Shown here one piece after another: positions 25,786 to 35,582 of a stretch of DNA of 55,079 bases. Source of the DNA: an uncultured Collinsella sp. (GTDB lineage: Bacteria > Actinomycetota > Coriobacteriia > Coriobacteriales > Coriobacteriaceae); the NCBI GenBank assembly GCA_902494715.1, contig CABUUJ010000005.1, positions 1 through 55,079 on the forward strand, read 5' to 3'. Each line of letters opens with the position of its first letter. Position 1 is the first letter of the stretch. Both the position numbers and the translations under genes were made by a program. A model generated the notes under the pieces. It was given only the letters and a program-made list of their open reading frames with translations, was not told the DNA's origin and did no database searches.

Positions 25786-25914
25786 ATAGGATAACACATT
25801 TCGCGAGCGCATCGCCGCGTTCCGTTTTGTTCGCGCTGGGTACAAGGCAGGTAGCTGTGCAAACTGGCCGCGCACCCGCCTGCGGCGCTCGGCCTGCGAG
25901 ATTAAGGATACGGT

Positions 25915-27498
25915 ATGGGAAAGAAACTCGATAAGAAGGCCAAGGCCGCCGTGGCAAAGGCCGCCAAGGGCGTCAAGGCCGCTAAAGTCGACAAGGCCGT
26001 CAAAAAGTTCCGCAAACTCGAGGGCAAGCTGTGGACTCGCGAGTACCTGCTCAAGATTGCCGAGTTCGATGGAGCGACGATTGCTCCTGCCAACGGCGCT
26101 GCCGCCCGTGCCGACGCCATGGGCACGCTTGCCGGCGAGCATCACAAGCTGCTGACCAGCGAGAAGTCTGTCGAACTTGTGCGCTCGCTGGCACGCGAAA
26201 CCGTCGCCGGCGGCAAGATCGACGACCCGCAGCTGCTCGACGAGATCCGCGTACTCGGCCGCGACCAGCGCGAAGCGAGCGTCATTCCCACCGAGGAGGC
26301 CGAGGCCTGGACCAGGCTCACCTGCGAGGCCGACGCCGTGTGGCACAAGGCCAAGACGGCCAATGACTGGGCGAGCTTTGAGCCCTATGTGGATAGAATC
26401 GTCGCCCAACTTAAGCATCAGGCCGAGCTCATGGACCCCAAGCGCGACCCATACGATGTTTGGCTCGACCAGTACGAGCGCGGCCTTTCCGCCAAGAGCT
26501 TCGATGCGTTTTGCGATGAGGTCAAGGCGACGGTCGTGCCGCTCGTGCACGCCATCGGCGAGCGCGGCCAGCAGCCCGCTGCCGACTTTTTGCACGCCCG
26601 CGTGCCCGAGGCCGCCCAGCGCGCCATGAGCTTCGACCTTATGAAGCTCGTCGGCCTGGACCTGAACGACACCACGCTTGCCTTTACCGAGCACCCGTTT
26701 AGCGAGGGCTTTGCCGTGGGCGACGCGCGCATCGCGACGCACATCTACGAGGACGACTGCATCTCCAACGTCTACAGCATCATCCACGAGGCGGGACACG
26801 CCATGTACGAGCTGGGCGTCAATCCTGCCTATGCGCGCACCCGCCTGGAGGGCGGCACTTCCATGGGCATCCACGAGAGCCAGAGCCGCTTTTTCGAGAA
26901 CACCGTGGGTCGCAGCCGCGCCTTTATGGGCCCGCTGCTCGAGGTGCTGCGCCGTCACGCGCCCGAGGTCTATGGCAGTGTGGACGAGGATACGCTCTAC
27001 CATGCCGTGAACATCGCACGGCCGTCGCTGATCCGCACCGAGGCGGACGAGCTCACTTATCCGCTGCACGTTATGGTGCGCTACGAGATCGAGCGCATGC
27101 TGTTTGCCGGCGAGGCCACGGCCAAGGACATCCCCGCGCTTTGGAATCGCTTTATGGATGAGTACCTGGGCATTCCCGTTCCCGACGACACGCACGGCTG
27201 CCTGCAGGATACGCACTGGAGCGGTGGCTCGTTTGGCTACTTCCCCACGTATGCGCTGGGTAGCGCCTACGACGCTATGTTTGTGCCGGCCATGTGCCGC
27301 GACGGCGTCGACCTTACCGGTGCCTGTGCGAGCGGCGATTTGGCGCCCGTCCGTGCCTGGCTGGGCGAGCACATTTGGCAGTGGGGCCGTGCCAAGGACG
27401 CACCGGAGCTCATCAAGGGCGCGTGCGGCATGGCGTTCGATGCCCGCTACTACTGCAGCTACCTGCAGGACAAGTTCACCACGCTCTACGAGCTGTAA
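25915..27498 (+). CDS. M32 family metallocarboxypeptidase
   Basis: 527 residues. The zinc motif HEAGH is at 291-295 in SIIHEAGHAMYELG; other M32 signatures are FTEHPFSEG, GIHESQSRFFENTVGRS, IRTEADELTYPLH and DTHWSGGSFGYFPTYALGS. It removes C-terminal amino acids from peptides in the cytoplasm (Taq/Pfu carboxypeptidase type). The first ~30 residues are a Lys/Ala-rich extension absent from most family members. The AAGGA site precedes the ATG. Transcribed divergently from pheS; the shared promoter region is 25786-25914. Confidence 0.93.
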   Translation: MGKKLDKKAKAAVAKAAKGVKAAKVDKAVKKFRKLEGKLWTREYLLKIAEFDGATIAPANGAAARADAMGTLAGEHHKLLTSEKSVELVRSLARETVAGGKIDDPQLLDEIRVLGRDQREASVIPTEEAEAWTRLTCEADAVWHKAKTANDWASFEPYVDRIVAQLKHQAELMDPKRDPYDVWLDQYERGLSAKSFDAFCDEVKATVVPLVHAIGERGQQPAADFLHARVPEAAQRAMSFDLMKLVGLDLNDTTLAFTEHPFSEGFAVGDARIATHIYEDDCISNVYSIIHEAGHAMYELGVNPAYARTRLEGGTSMGIHESQSRFFENTVGRSRAFMGPLLEVLRRHAPEVYGSVDEDTLYHAVNIARPSLIRTEADELTYPLHVMVRYEIERMLFAGEATAKDIPALWNRFMDEYLGIPVPDDTHGCLQDTHWSGGSFGYFPTYALGSAYDAMFVPAMCRDGVDLTGACASGDLAPVRAWLGEHIWQWGRAKDAPELIKGACGMAFDARYYCSYLQDKFTTLYEL

Positions 27499-27520
27499 GG
27501 CATAACCGACACGCCAACGC

Positions 27521-27559
27521 AAAGGGGACGCCGCGGAACCAATCCGCAGCGCCCCCTTT
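27521..27559. terminator. Palindrome between convergent M32 and glmM genes
   Basis: AAAGGGG-GC-GCGG pairs with CCGC-GC-CCCCTTT around a short loop; the A/T ends could serve as weak U tracts in either direction. Confidence 0.5.
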
Positions 27560-27595
27560 CCACCTAGTTGTTTAAGAACGTCCCCAATGACTACC

Positions 27596-28927
27596 TTACA
27601 GAGCTTCCAGCGCGGCGGCGATGCGCTTCATGGCGGCATCGGCGGATGCTTGGTCGGGCGCCTCGGCCAGCACGCGGATAACCGACTCGGTTCCACTCTT
27701 GCGCACGAGCACGCGGCCCTCGCCTGCCAGCGCAGCCTCGGCCTCGGCGATGGCGTTCTGCACGCCCATGTTCTCGAGCGCGGCGTCCTTGTCCGCCACG
27801 TGCACGGCCACCTGCGCCTGTGGCAGCAGCTTGCACGGAGCCGTGAGCTGCGAGAGCGTCTCGCGCTCGGCACGAATCACTTCCATCACGCGCAGCGAGG
27901 TCATAATGCCGTCGCCCGTGCGCTCGATATCGCCAAAGATCGTATGGCCCGTCTGCTCGCCACCCAGGCTGTAGCCGCCCTCGCGCATCTTGGCATACAC
28001 GTGACGGTCGCCCACGCCGCTGGTCACGGCGCTCAGTCCGGCAAGCTCCAACGACTTGATCAGGCCAAAGTTGCTGGCGATCGTCGGTACCACGGTACCG
28101 CCCGAGAGACGCCCGTGCTTGTTCAGGTACACGCCGCACACGTACAAGATCTGGTCGCCGTCGACCACGCGGCCGCGCTCGTCCACGGCCAGGCAGCGGT
28201 CGGCATCGCCGTCGTAGGCAAAGCCCACATCCAGGCCCTGCTCCACCACGTGGCGCTGCAGGCGCTCAATATGCGTAGAGCCGCAGTCGACATTGATGTT
28301 AAAGCCGTCGGGCGCGGCATTGATCACGCGCACATCGGCGCCCAGCGCGTCGAACACCGGCTTGGCAACCGAGGAAGCCGAGCCGTTGGCGCAGTCGATG
28401 CCGATCTTGACGCCCTGCAACGAAAAGTTCGCGCTGGCGATGAGCGAAGCAATGTAGCGGTTGCGGCCCTGCATGTAGTCCACCGTGGCGCCGATGTGGT
28501 TGCCCGTGGCCAGCGGCACCTCACTCTTGCCATCGATATAGTCCTCGATGAGCTCCAGTACGTCCTCGTCCATCTTAAAGCCGTCGCTGTTGACGAGCTT
28601 AATGCCGTTATCGCAAAACGGGTTGTGGCTCGCGCTAATCATGATGCCGCAATCGAAGCAGCCTTCCACGGTCTGATGCGCTACGCCCGGCGTGGGGATC
28701 ACGTGCAGCATATAGGCGTCCGCACCGCTCGCGACCAGGCCGCTCACCAGCGCCGCCTCAAACATATAGCTCGAGCGACGTGTGTCCTTGCCCACGATGA
28801 CGCGCGCCTTAGCACTGCGGTTGGCACCGTAATACCAGCCCACAAAACGGCCAATCTTATAAGCGTGCTCTACCGTCAGCCCAACGTTGGCCTCACCGCG
28901 AAAGCCGTCGGTGCCAAAGTACTTCAT
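27596..28927 (-). CDS. glmM: Phosphoglucosamine mutase
   Basis: 443 residues. MKYFGTDGFRGEAN is the GlmM opening; the phosphoserine loop is ISASHNPF with Ser100; the metal loop is AYDGDADRC; the sugar loop GGEQTGH; and the phosphate-binding loop RKSGTESVIRV. It converts glucosamine-6-P to glucosamine-1-P for peptidoglycan precursor synthesis. An AAGGAG site precedes the ATG. It is transcribed after the DUF4012 gene but separated from it by a terminator-like stem. Confidence 0.95.
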   Translation of the reverse strand: MKYFGTDGFRGEANVGLTVEHAYKIGRFVGWYYGANRSAKARVIVGKDTRRSSYMFEAALVSGLVASGADAYMLHVIPTPGVAHQTVEGCFDCGIMISASHNPFCDNGIKLVNSDGFKMDEDVLELIEDYIDGKSEVPLATGNHIGATVDYMQGRNRYIASLIASANFSLQGVKIGIDCANGSASSVAKPVFDALGADVRVINAAPDGFNINVDCGSTHIERLQRHVVEQGLDVGFAYDGDADRCLAVDERGRVVDGDQILYVCGVYLNKHGRLSGGTVVPTIASNFGLIKSLELAGLSAVTSGVGDRHVYAKMREGGYSLGGEQTGHTIFGDIERTGDGIMTSLRVMEVIRAERETLSQLTAPCKLLPQAQVAVHVADKDAALENMGVQNAIAEAEAALAGEGRVLVRKSGTESVIRVLAEAPDQASADAAMKRIAAALEAL

Positions 28928-28940
28928 GCGCTCTCCTTAC

Positions 28941-28973
28941 AAAATAGGGGCGGACAGATTGCCTGTCCGCCCC
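28941..28973 (-). terminator. Intrinsic terminator between the DUF4012 gene and glmM
   Basis: Minus strand GGGGCGGACAG...CTGTCCGCCCC followed by TATTTTG. It lies only 14 nt before the glmM ATG, so glmM expression may depend on read-through or a promoter inside the upstream gene. Confidence 0.75.
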
Positions 28974-29010
28974 AAAATGGTACTCGATTATCTGCGCTAC
29001 CAGAAAAACC

Positions 29011-31323
29011 CTACGCCGACGCGCTGTCGCGAGCCGCCTGGCATGTAGGAGTCTGACGCAGTGTAAGCGGCTTGTCCCCCGCCTCGGCCGACGTGGTCAG
29101 CGTATACGTGATCGTCGTCGTCTCGCCAGCATGCAGGTCAACGGTACCCGAATAGAAGGGGATTCCATGCCACGTAGCGGCGCCAAGACCAAACTGGGTG
29201 CCCTCAACCGTAAGGTCACTGATGTTGCCGCCCGTCGGGGCAAACAGTGAGACATTCAGACGCTCGTCGTCGCGCGCGGCATCGGGCGCGCTCGCCGCGA
29301 CGTAGTCGGGCAGCTTGCCGGCCTCCTCCTGCGTCATGATGTTCGTCAGGGTAACGGTGATGCGATAGGAGCACGTGCCGTCGCCGTTCTTCACGCCCTG
29401 GCCAATCTGCGTGTCGGCGTTCAGATACCAGTCGAGCTTGGAGAAGCTCAGGTTGTTAAAGTAAACGCCGGCAACGGGATCGGCACTCGGATTATCCGGA
29501 TCGGGCAGCGAAGCGTCAATGCCCGTCTCTTTGATGGCATTCTGCTCATCATCGTTTCTCATCCAAGCGATCAGGCGGCCCTCTTCGGCACCGCGCTCGA
29601 CGGCGCTGACAAGCTTCGTAACATCGACATCGCCGATACCGCCAAGGATCTTGTCGAAGGCAGCGCTGGCGACGGATGCAAAGATGCCGTCAGACTCCTC
29701 GACCGGATAGTTCCAGTACACATCGTGCATGAGGACCTTTGCGGCGTTGGTGCCGTCGACAACCGTTCCGTCGGGCAGTGACACGTTACCGACCAGGCCC
29801 AGCAGATACTGCAGGAACACCGGGTCGATACCGATGACGCCATCAACGTCCTGTCCATACTGGGACTTCCACAGCGCGGCGACACGCTGCGAGTTGCGGG
29901 GCCAATCAGGCGAATAGGTATTGCCCGAGTTGTACAGGTTACTGTGGTTGCCGAACAGCGCCTCATCCTCTTCGTCGACGCTCTCGACTGCCTCATCCTC
30001 ACTGAGTCCAATGCGGGGAACAAACTCGCCAATCGACATCTGGCCGTCAGTGACCGAAATCAGGCCCTGCGAACCGCCAAAGCCGCCGCAAGCACGAATC
30101 TCGACGTTGTTCATGGCGTACATAAGGTAGTTGCGCGTCTGGCCGTTGGCGCCGAGCATCTGGGGAAGGACGGGGGCGACCTTCTCCGCCGCGTCAACCG
30201 CGCCGTTGAGGGTGGCAAAGCCGTCCTTGGCCTTATCGACCAGCTCGGTCACCTGGGAAATATGAGTATCGCCAATGCCCTGGACCTTCTCGTTGGCGCT
30301 CTTGAACACCTTCGAGCTGCTGGAAAGCGAATCGGCGACCGCCTGCAGCGCGGACACGTTAATCATGCCGTCCTGGAACAGCTTGCCGGGCGTAGCCTGC
30401 GAAAGGTTATCGGCCATGGGAACCAACGCATTGCTCGAGACATCGGACAGGGCGTCGATCATGGTGCGGGCCGCATTGATATCGCTGCCATACACCGGGA
30501 TAAACGAAGCCGCCGCCCACAGCGGGCTCGAGGTCTCCGCCTTCATGCTGTTGCAGAGCTCATCGATCTTCTTCGCGTCGTCAGGCAGCGTCGAAAAATC
30601 GCCCGACGTGACCTTGTCCTTAAGGCCACCGACGATCTCGACAGCCTCCTTCGCTTCGCTCTTTACGGTCTTTGCCGAGTTAAGCAGCATAAAGCCGCTT
30701 GCGCCAAGCGCAACGAGAAGCACCGCGACTACAGCGGCAATAATGGCGCCGGTGTGACGCTTTTTGCGCTCGCCCTTGCGATGGCGATGACGGACCAGAC
30801 CGTCAGAGGTCGAACTCGACGAAGCGTCGCTACCGTAGCTCAAGCCAAAATCGTAATAATCTTCCTTGGAACCCGAGCCCGCAAACTCGGCACCGCTATC
30901 ATCCAGGCGGGCGAACGTGCCAGTCTCGGAGGCGCCGGTGTAAATCGTGCCAAGGTTACCCGTAAGCCCCGCGCCACCGGCAGAGGGAGTATTGTTGGCG
31001 GCCTTGTCGGCATTAACGTTGCCGACGGCATTCGCGGCGTTGGCAGCACCTGCGTTGTTCACAGGTACCGAAGGAGCCCCGCTCGGCTGCGACGCAGAGG
31101 TTGCACCGCCCGCAAAGACATTCCCTCTTGCACGGCCGGTCTTTTTTGCCTTTTGAGACTGCTCGTACAGAGCGGTAAACATCGCCGTCTCGCCCGGGGA
31201 CACGCGCTTACCGGAACCGCCCTGTCCAGCGCCGCCCGGCGTGCCGGCCTTACCAGCCCCGTTCGGACGCGGCGGAACTGCAGGACGGCCGCTATCGCTG
31301 CCCTTAAAGTGATTACCAGCCAT
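29011..31323 (-). CDS. DUF4012 membrane-anchored envelope protein
   Basis: 770 residues. Residues ~1-215 are low-complexity (Gly/Ala/Ser/Asn-rich) and cytoplasmic; a basic RHRHRKGERKKRH stretch precedes one transmembrane helix (GAIIAAVVAVLLVALGASGF). The outer part holds the DUF4012 core: NYLMYAMNNVEIRACGGFGG, GVIGIDPVFLQYLLGLVG and VLMHDVYWNYPV. The C-terminus has a beta-rich domain ending HAGETTTITYTLTT. DUF4012 proteins occur in Gram-positive envelopes, often near polysaccharide genes; function is unknown. Start ATG 31323 with a GAGG site. The acidic loop VESVDEEDEALF is notable. Confidence 0.85.
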   Translation of the reverse strand: MAGNHFKGSDSGRPAVPPRPNGAGKAGTPGGAGQGGSGKRVSPGETAMFTALYEQSQKAKKTGRARGNVFAGGATSASQPSGAPSVPVNNAGAANAANAVGNVNADKAANNTPSAGGAGLTGNLGTIYTGASETGTFARLDDSGAEFAGSGSKEDYYDFGLSYGSDASSSSTSDGLVRHRHRKGERKKRHTGAIIAAVVAVLLVALGASGFMLLNSAKTVKSEAKEAVEIVGGLKDKVTSGDFSTLPDDAKKIDELCNSMKAETSSPLWAAASFIPVYGSDINAARTMIDALSDVSSNALVPMADNLSQATPGKLFQDGMINVSALQAVADSLSSSSKVFKSANEKVQGIGDTHISQVTELVDKAKDGFATLNGAVDAAEKVAPVLPQMLGANGQTRNYLMYAMNNVEIRACGGFGGSQGLISVTDGQMSIGEFVPRIGLSEDEAVESVDEEDEALFGNHSNLYNSGNTYSPDWPRNSQRVAALWKSQYGQDVDGVIGIDPVFLQYLLGLVGNVSLPDGTVVDGTNAAKVLMHDVYWNYPVEESDGIFASVASAAFDKILGGIGDVDVTKLVSAVERGAEEGRLIAWMRNDDEQNAIKETGIDASLPDPDNPSADPVAGVYFNNLSFSKLDWYLNADTQIGQGVKNGDGTCSYRITVTLTNIMTQEEAGKLPDYVAASAPDAARDDERLNVSLFAPTGGNISDLTVEGTQFGLGAATWHGIPFYSGTVDLHAGETTTITYTLTTSAEAGDKPLTLRQTPTCQAARDSASA

Positions 31324-31472
31324 AAAGAAATCCTCGCAATTGAGTCGCAATGAAAAAGTCCATAACGTTACTAGTTTATGGCATTTTGAGCATCGACAGC
31401 TAAACTCCAGACACGGACATCGATTGGCGAAAATGCGGCACAACACCTTTTCCGTTTTGGCAGCGGCGCCAG

Positions 31473-32495
31473 CTACACCGTGAGGAACATCATCACGATG
31501 ATCATGACAAAGCCGATAAGGTCGGTCGGCAAAAACACCGTGCCCAGCATAACGGCGCTGGTGATGGTCGCCGAGACGGGCTCCACGGTTCCGATGAGAC
31601 TCGCACGCACCGAGCCGATGTCCTTAACGCCCTGCATATAGAGCATGTAAGCAAAAAACGAGCCGATAACCACGAACACCGCGAGCGCCTCGACGCCGGC
31701 AGCGTCGAGTGCCGGCATATGCGCCCAGGGCTGCACGAAGACACATGAGATCACGCCCGCCGTGAGCATTGCCGAGCCCGTGACGATGGGGCTGCCGTAT
31801 TCGGGCAGGATCTTGGCGGGAATCACCGCCATACACGCGGCGCTGACCGCACACATAAGACCTGCTGCCAGGCCAAGCGGCGAGATATTCAGGCTGGTGG
31901 GGTCGCCGCCGGTGGCGATTAAAAAGGTTCCACCCAGAGCCAGGCCAATGCCGATGACTTCGCGAGTACGCGGCATGCGGCGATCGATCGCGCAGGTGTA
32001 GCCCATGATGATAACTAGCTGCAGGCACTGGAGTACCGTCGCGGTTCCGGCATTGGTCAGGCGCACGGCCGAAAGATAACAAAACTGGTTAAAGAGCAGA
32101 CCAAAAGCGGTAAAGAGCAGCAGCTGCTTGCGATCAGCGGGCGTCGTCCAAAGCTTGACCAGGCGCTCGCGGTCGCGCGTAACAACCACGGCCATAAAGA
32201 GTAGACCGGCGAGAATCTGGCGCACGCTCATAAGCCACAAGGTGTCGACGTGATAGGTATCGAACAGAAAACTCGCGCTGGTGCCCGAGAAGCCCCAAAA
32301 CGAACCGCCCACCAGCGTAGCCAACACGCCCAACGCCATCTTGCGCGACGACGCATCGTTAAGGCGGTCGCGCCATGCACGGCGGGTGCTGCGGCTGAGC
32401 TCATCGGTGCCCTCGGGCACATCAATGTTCGATATATCGGTCATCGGCACCGAAGCCCCTGCGCCTTCGACCTGCTCGACACACTCTTTGCTCAT
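31473..32495 (-). CDS. EamA-family (DMT) transporter
   Basis: 340 residues from ATG 32495 (GGGGGAG site). A ~55-residue polar N-terminus is followed by about ten membrane helices in two EamA repeats: first LGVLATLVGGSFWGFSG, second LGLAAGLMCAVSAACMAVIP. The loop ASLIGTVEPVSATITSAVML is the usual EamA signature before the last helices. Substrate cannot be told; family members export amino acids or other metabolites. Confidence 0.88.
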   Translation of the reverse strand: MSKECVEQVEGAGASVPMTDISNIDVPEGTDELSRSTRRAWRDRLNDASSRKMALGVLATLVGGSFWGFSGTSASFLFDTYHVDTLWLMSVRQILAGLLFMAVVVTRDRERLVKLWTTPADRKQLLLFTAFGLLFNQFCYLSAVRLTNAGTATVLQCLQLVIIMGYTCAIDRRMPRTREVIGIGLALGGTFLIATGGDPTSLNISPLGLAAGLMCAVSAACMAVIPAKILPEYGSPIVTGSAMLTAGVISCVFVQPWAHMPALDAAGVEALAVFVVIGSFFAYMLYMQGVKDIGSVRASLIGTVEPVSATITSAVMLGTVFLPTDLIGFVMIIVMMFLTV

Positions 32496-32726
32496 TCCAC
32501 TCCCCCGAAACGGCCTGGAAACAATTCGGCTTACCTTACCACGGCGAAGGCACCAGCTGGAGGCTTGTCCGCTTATCGGTAGGACAATTCCGCAGGCGTC
32601 TTTCCATAGCTCGATACCGCAATGGCCCTGCATCATGCGACAGCCAAATTGCGGCAGCAGACTCTTTTGAAATGGATATGACAAAGCCCCCGAATTCCAC
32701 AATGTAAGCGATTTTTAAAAATGTTC

Positions 32727-32755
32727 TTGCCACCGAGTTCAGGCTCCGTTATATT
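32727..32755 (+). promoter_or_regulatory. Promoter for tRNA-Val
   Basis: TTGCCA (32727-32732), a 17-bp spacer, and TATATT (32750-32755), 30 bp upstream of the tRNA. The region 32496-32726 shows no gene. Confidence 0.8.
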
Positions 32756-32784
32756 ATCCCTTGCGCACTTGCGCACCCTTGATC

Positions 32785-32859
32785 GGGCGTTTAGCTCAGG
32801 GGGAGAGCGCTTCCCTGACACGGAAGAGGTCAGAAGTTCAAATCTTCTAACGCCCACCA
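32785..32859 (+). tRNA. tRNA-Val (GAC)
   Basis: Acceptor GGGCGTT/AACGCCC, D arm GCTC/GAGC, anticodon arm CTTCC-CTGACAC-GGAAG with anticodon GAC, and T arm AGAAG-TTCAAAT-CTTCT. CCA is encoded. Confidence 0.96.
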
Positions 32860-32867
32860 AATGTTCG

Positions 32868-32904
32868 CAGCTCAGAGGCTATGTCCTCTGGGCTGTTTTG
32901 TTTT
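32868..32904 (+). terminator. Intrinsic terminator after tRNA-Val
   Basis: CAGCTCAGAGG pairs with CCTCTGGGCTG and is followed by TTTTGTTTT. The 250 bp from here to the next start (33154) show no convincing gene. Confidence 0.85.
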
Positions 32905-33153
32905 ATGTCGCCAAATCCGCTGGCAGCTCCAACCGCCCAAGCAACCACCCTGCCCATACACAAAACCGCGTCAGCGACCCAAGTGCCTATCCCGGCTGAC
33001 TCTGCAGTCAATCAAAACCGCGTCAATAGCCACCGAGGCCGAGGCCAACGCGTCTCGAACCCATCCGAGCCGCAACTCCTCAGCAAAACGCCGCGATGTC
33101 TGCGCCCTGCGGTATCCTTGAGCCACTTGCACCTGCAGCACCAAGGAGCCGCC

Positions 33154-33840
33154 ATGCGCACCGAGCTCGATGTCCCCTTTTCGCACAAAGAAGAAGCCAA
33201 GGCGCTGGGCGCCAAATGGGACCGGACCAAGAAGATCTGGTATGTACCCAGCGGCGTCAACCCCGAGCCCTTTGCCGAGTGGCTGCCCGGTGTTGACCGA
33301 TCCGACCCCTCAGCGCCGTATATATATCTAGTACTGGGCAAGCGCGAATGCTGGAAGTGTCACAAAGAGACCTCAGTCGCGGCCTTCGGCATTCCCTATC
33401 GAACCGATAACGACGACAGCATCGCCATCGCGCACGCGCCCAACGAAGCCGGGTACATTGCCATCGACACGGCCAACGCCAACGCACTCGCCATCGTGCC
33501 CGCTCTTGGCTGCGTACCGGGCGAGATCCGCGACTACCTTCATAAGCGCTGCGGCTACAAGCCCGTAGGCGCGCGAGCCTCCAAAGCCCCGTCGCTCGGC
33601 AACACGTGCACCAGTTGCGACGCGCTGCAAGGCAGCCGCTATCTGTTCGAGGAGCCCTCGTCCCCGTTTGCCCTCACTGCCATCAACAAGCTGCCGGCAC
33701 TGGAGTTTGTGCGCGTCGAAGTTGCCGGCGTCTTTGGCATCCCGGCCACGCGCACCGACTTTGACCAGGCGCTCTTTACCTGGGCACGCGATCATCACGC
33801 CGAGTTCCACAAGCAACTCGGTGAGGGGATTTATTTGTAG
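33154..33840 (+). CDS. DUF5710-domain protein with Cys pairs
   Basis: 228 residues from ATG 33154 (AAGGAG site). The N-terminal DUF5710 segment is clear: ELDVPFSHKEEAKALGAKWD then KKIWYVPSGVNPEPFAEWLP. The domain is found in phage, plasmid and DNA-processing proteins and is thought to bind nucleic acid. The rest has CWKCH and CTSC pairs, which together could make a zinc site, and a C-terminal region with TDFDQALFTWARDHHAEF. Function unknown. It opens the accessory stretch that runs to 38262. Confidence 0.75.
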   Translation: MRTELDVPFSHKEEAKALGAKWDRTKKIWYVPSGVNPEPFAEWLPGVDRSDPSAPYIYLVLGKRECWKCHKETSVAAFGIPYRTDNDDSIAIAHAPNEAGYIAIDTANANALAIVPALGCVPGEIRDYLHKRCGYKPVGARASKAPSLGNTCTSCDALQGSRYLFEEPSSPFALTAINKLPALEFVRVEVAGVFGIPATRTDFDQALFTWARDHHAEFHKQLGEGIYL

Positions 33841-33877
33841 AGGCAAAAGACACTCACAGCCAACTCCTCCGCATCAC

Positions 33878-34162
33878 CTATCCCTCGTCGCCGGCGTCGT
33901 ACACGATATCGAGGCCACAAACGGGGCATTTCTCCGGATACACCGGCATATGAACGCCTGTCCGTTTTCTCACTTCGTCGCTGAGTCTGTCGCGCGCATC
34001 GATGAACCGAATGTCGAGACACGGTATTTGCGAGCCGCAGCAAGGGCAGGTGACGACAAACGACCCGCAATCAACCTCTACGCTCGGAAACATATTGTTG
34101 TCTATAAGGGCACACGGCAGTTTTCCGTACTTCCCCATCGCAATATCGCCTCGCCAGCTCAT
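33878..34162 (-). CDS. Small zinc-ribbon protein
   Basis: 94 residues from ATG 34162 (GAGGGGAG site). Two CxxC pairs, TCPCCGSQIPCLD and KCPVCGLDIVYD, form a predicted zinc ribbon. The last residues DIVYDAGDEG are common in small bacterial zinc-ribbon proteins. No family is recognised and no partner is certain. Confidence 0.65.
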   Translation of the reverse strand: MSWRGDIAMGKYGKLPCALIDNNMFPSVEVDCGSFVVTCPCCGSQIPCLDIRFIDARDRLSDEVRKRTGVHMPVYPEKCPVCGLDIVYDAGDEG

Positions 34163-34284
34163 ACACGCTCCCCTCTCGCTATACAAAACAGGAAGAGCAT
34201 GCACCGGCGGGCGTGCGCGAGATTGCATCGCCACGCGATCCGATCAAACAACACGATCGTCAAAGAATGCCAAAGCCAAATACG

Positions 34285-35367
34285 CTAATACGGCAGAAGC
34301 CCCGCCTTTTCACGCTTCTTTTCCGAGCGATCGAACTCAATGCGATGGGCCTCAAGAAACACCGTATTGGGTCGCCACTGATGCTCATTCGGCTGCCTTA
34401 GCGTCGTACCCGCAAAGGAAGCGTAGTCGGTCTTATCCAACAGGTACGATCCACACAGCCGATATTCACCGCAAACAGGCTCAAACGAAATCAGATGAGC
34501 ATCGAATAAAGCATGTAAGTCGCGCCGAAGCAGAATGCCGTTGCTGGCAACCTGCGATTTGGGTCCCGAGTAATTCTCGATATGCGCAGCCTCCAGAGCT
34601 TCGCTGACGCCGCAGTCCGACACCGCGCAACGGCCGTCATAGGCGGCAACGAGCTGCTTGCGGAACCATTGTTGCCCCAATCGCTCGCGCCTTAACGCAT
34701 AGCGGACCTTTTCGTCGTCGGTCGCACCCTGTCCGGCAAACTCAATATCGACGGGCATGCGCTTCAGATAACTCATGTCGGGCACAAAACGAGGGTCCGG
34801 TCCGCCTTTATGAACAGGACCGTGCAGAACAAACCATCCGTTTTCGGGCTCGAACCGCTCAACAAACGCAAGGCCGAGCACCTTATAGCCCACCTCGGTT
34901 GCGAATATGACTCCGACTGGGACGCCACATTCCATGCAGTTGAGCATTTTACGGTTGTAATTCTGGTCTCGAAAACCAACGGTACCCGGCGCTTGAACCG
35001 AGTACTTAATGACCCACGTACCATCGTCCAAATAGAGCGGAGGCACATCGGTGTAGAAGCTCTTTTTAGAGTTATGGACCGAGAGCGCAAAGATCTTATT
35101 GGGGTCTTGCTTCACCCGATCCTGGCCCGGCCAGAAGATCCCTGAATCCCGCGTTACGGGAAAGAAGTCCGAGCCAATTCTCAAACGATACTGATACTGA
35201 GGGCTATCTTCCTTGGTGTGGTGCGGAAGGCTGGTCCAAACGCCGCCGCGCTGTTCCTCACCCAGAAACCACTCCCATGCCTCAACGTATTCGGAAGGCA
35301 CGAGACTGCAGGCGCGGTCATAGCTTGGTCCATCCATCAACGGAACAGCAAGGTCAATGTCGTTCAT
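34285..35367 (-). CDS. HNH endonuclease with SRA-like N-terminal region (restriction-type)
   Basis: 360 residues from ATG 35367 (AGGTG site; GTG 35376 is an alternative). The C-terminal half is an HNH_2-type nuclease: CAVSDCGVSEALEAAHIENY and NGILLRRDLHALFDAHLISF carry the Cys, His, Asn and His positions. The N-terminal ~200 residues (FALSVHNSKKSFYTDVPPLY, LDDGTWVIKYSVQAPG, VGVIFATEVGYKVLGLAFVE) resemble the SRA/YDG fold used to read modified cytosine. If right, this would be a modification-dependent (type IV-like) restriction enzyme acting alone. The SRA call is by eye and is less sure than HNH. Lower GC than the flanking housekeeping genes. Confidence 0.72.
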   Translation of the reverse strand: MNDIDLAVPLMDGPSYDRACSLVPSEYVEAWEWFLGEEQRGGVWTSLPHHTKEDSPQYQYRLRIGSDFFPVTRDSGIFWPGQDRVKQDPNKIFALSVHNSKKSFYTDVPPLYLDDGTWVIKYSVQAPGTVGFRDQNYNRKMLNCMECGVPVGVIFATEVGYKVLGLAFVERFEPENGWFVLHGPVHKGGPDPRFVPDMSYLKRMPVDIEFAGQGATDDEKVRYALRRERLGQQWFRKQLVAAYDGRCAVSDCGVSEALEAAHIENYSGPKSQVASNGILLRRDLHALFDAHLISFEPVCGEYRLCGSYLLDKTDYASFAGTTLRQPNEHQWRPNTVFLEAHRIEFDRSEKKREKAGLLPY

Positions 35368-35582
35368 CGCCAGCACCTACAACCATACGAACGCGAGTCA
35401 TGCCCCTCAATAATATGGCCGAGAGTCAATTATTACGAGATCTCATTCCGCGATCGGCACATCGTTGATGCTCTCGGTTTGCCGCTAGCGCGCTTGTACC
35501 CCGCTACCCCACTTCCCTGTATACTGATGTAGCACGTGTTTCATCCGGGCTTGTTGGACCGGGTCGTTCATGGGAGGGCCTT

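Noticed and set aside
25771..27522. 583-codon minus-strand frame opposite the M32 peptidase
   Set aside because: Antisense shadow; the M32 frame has the full set of family motifs.
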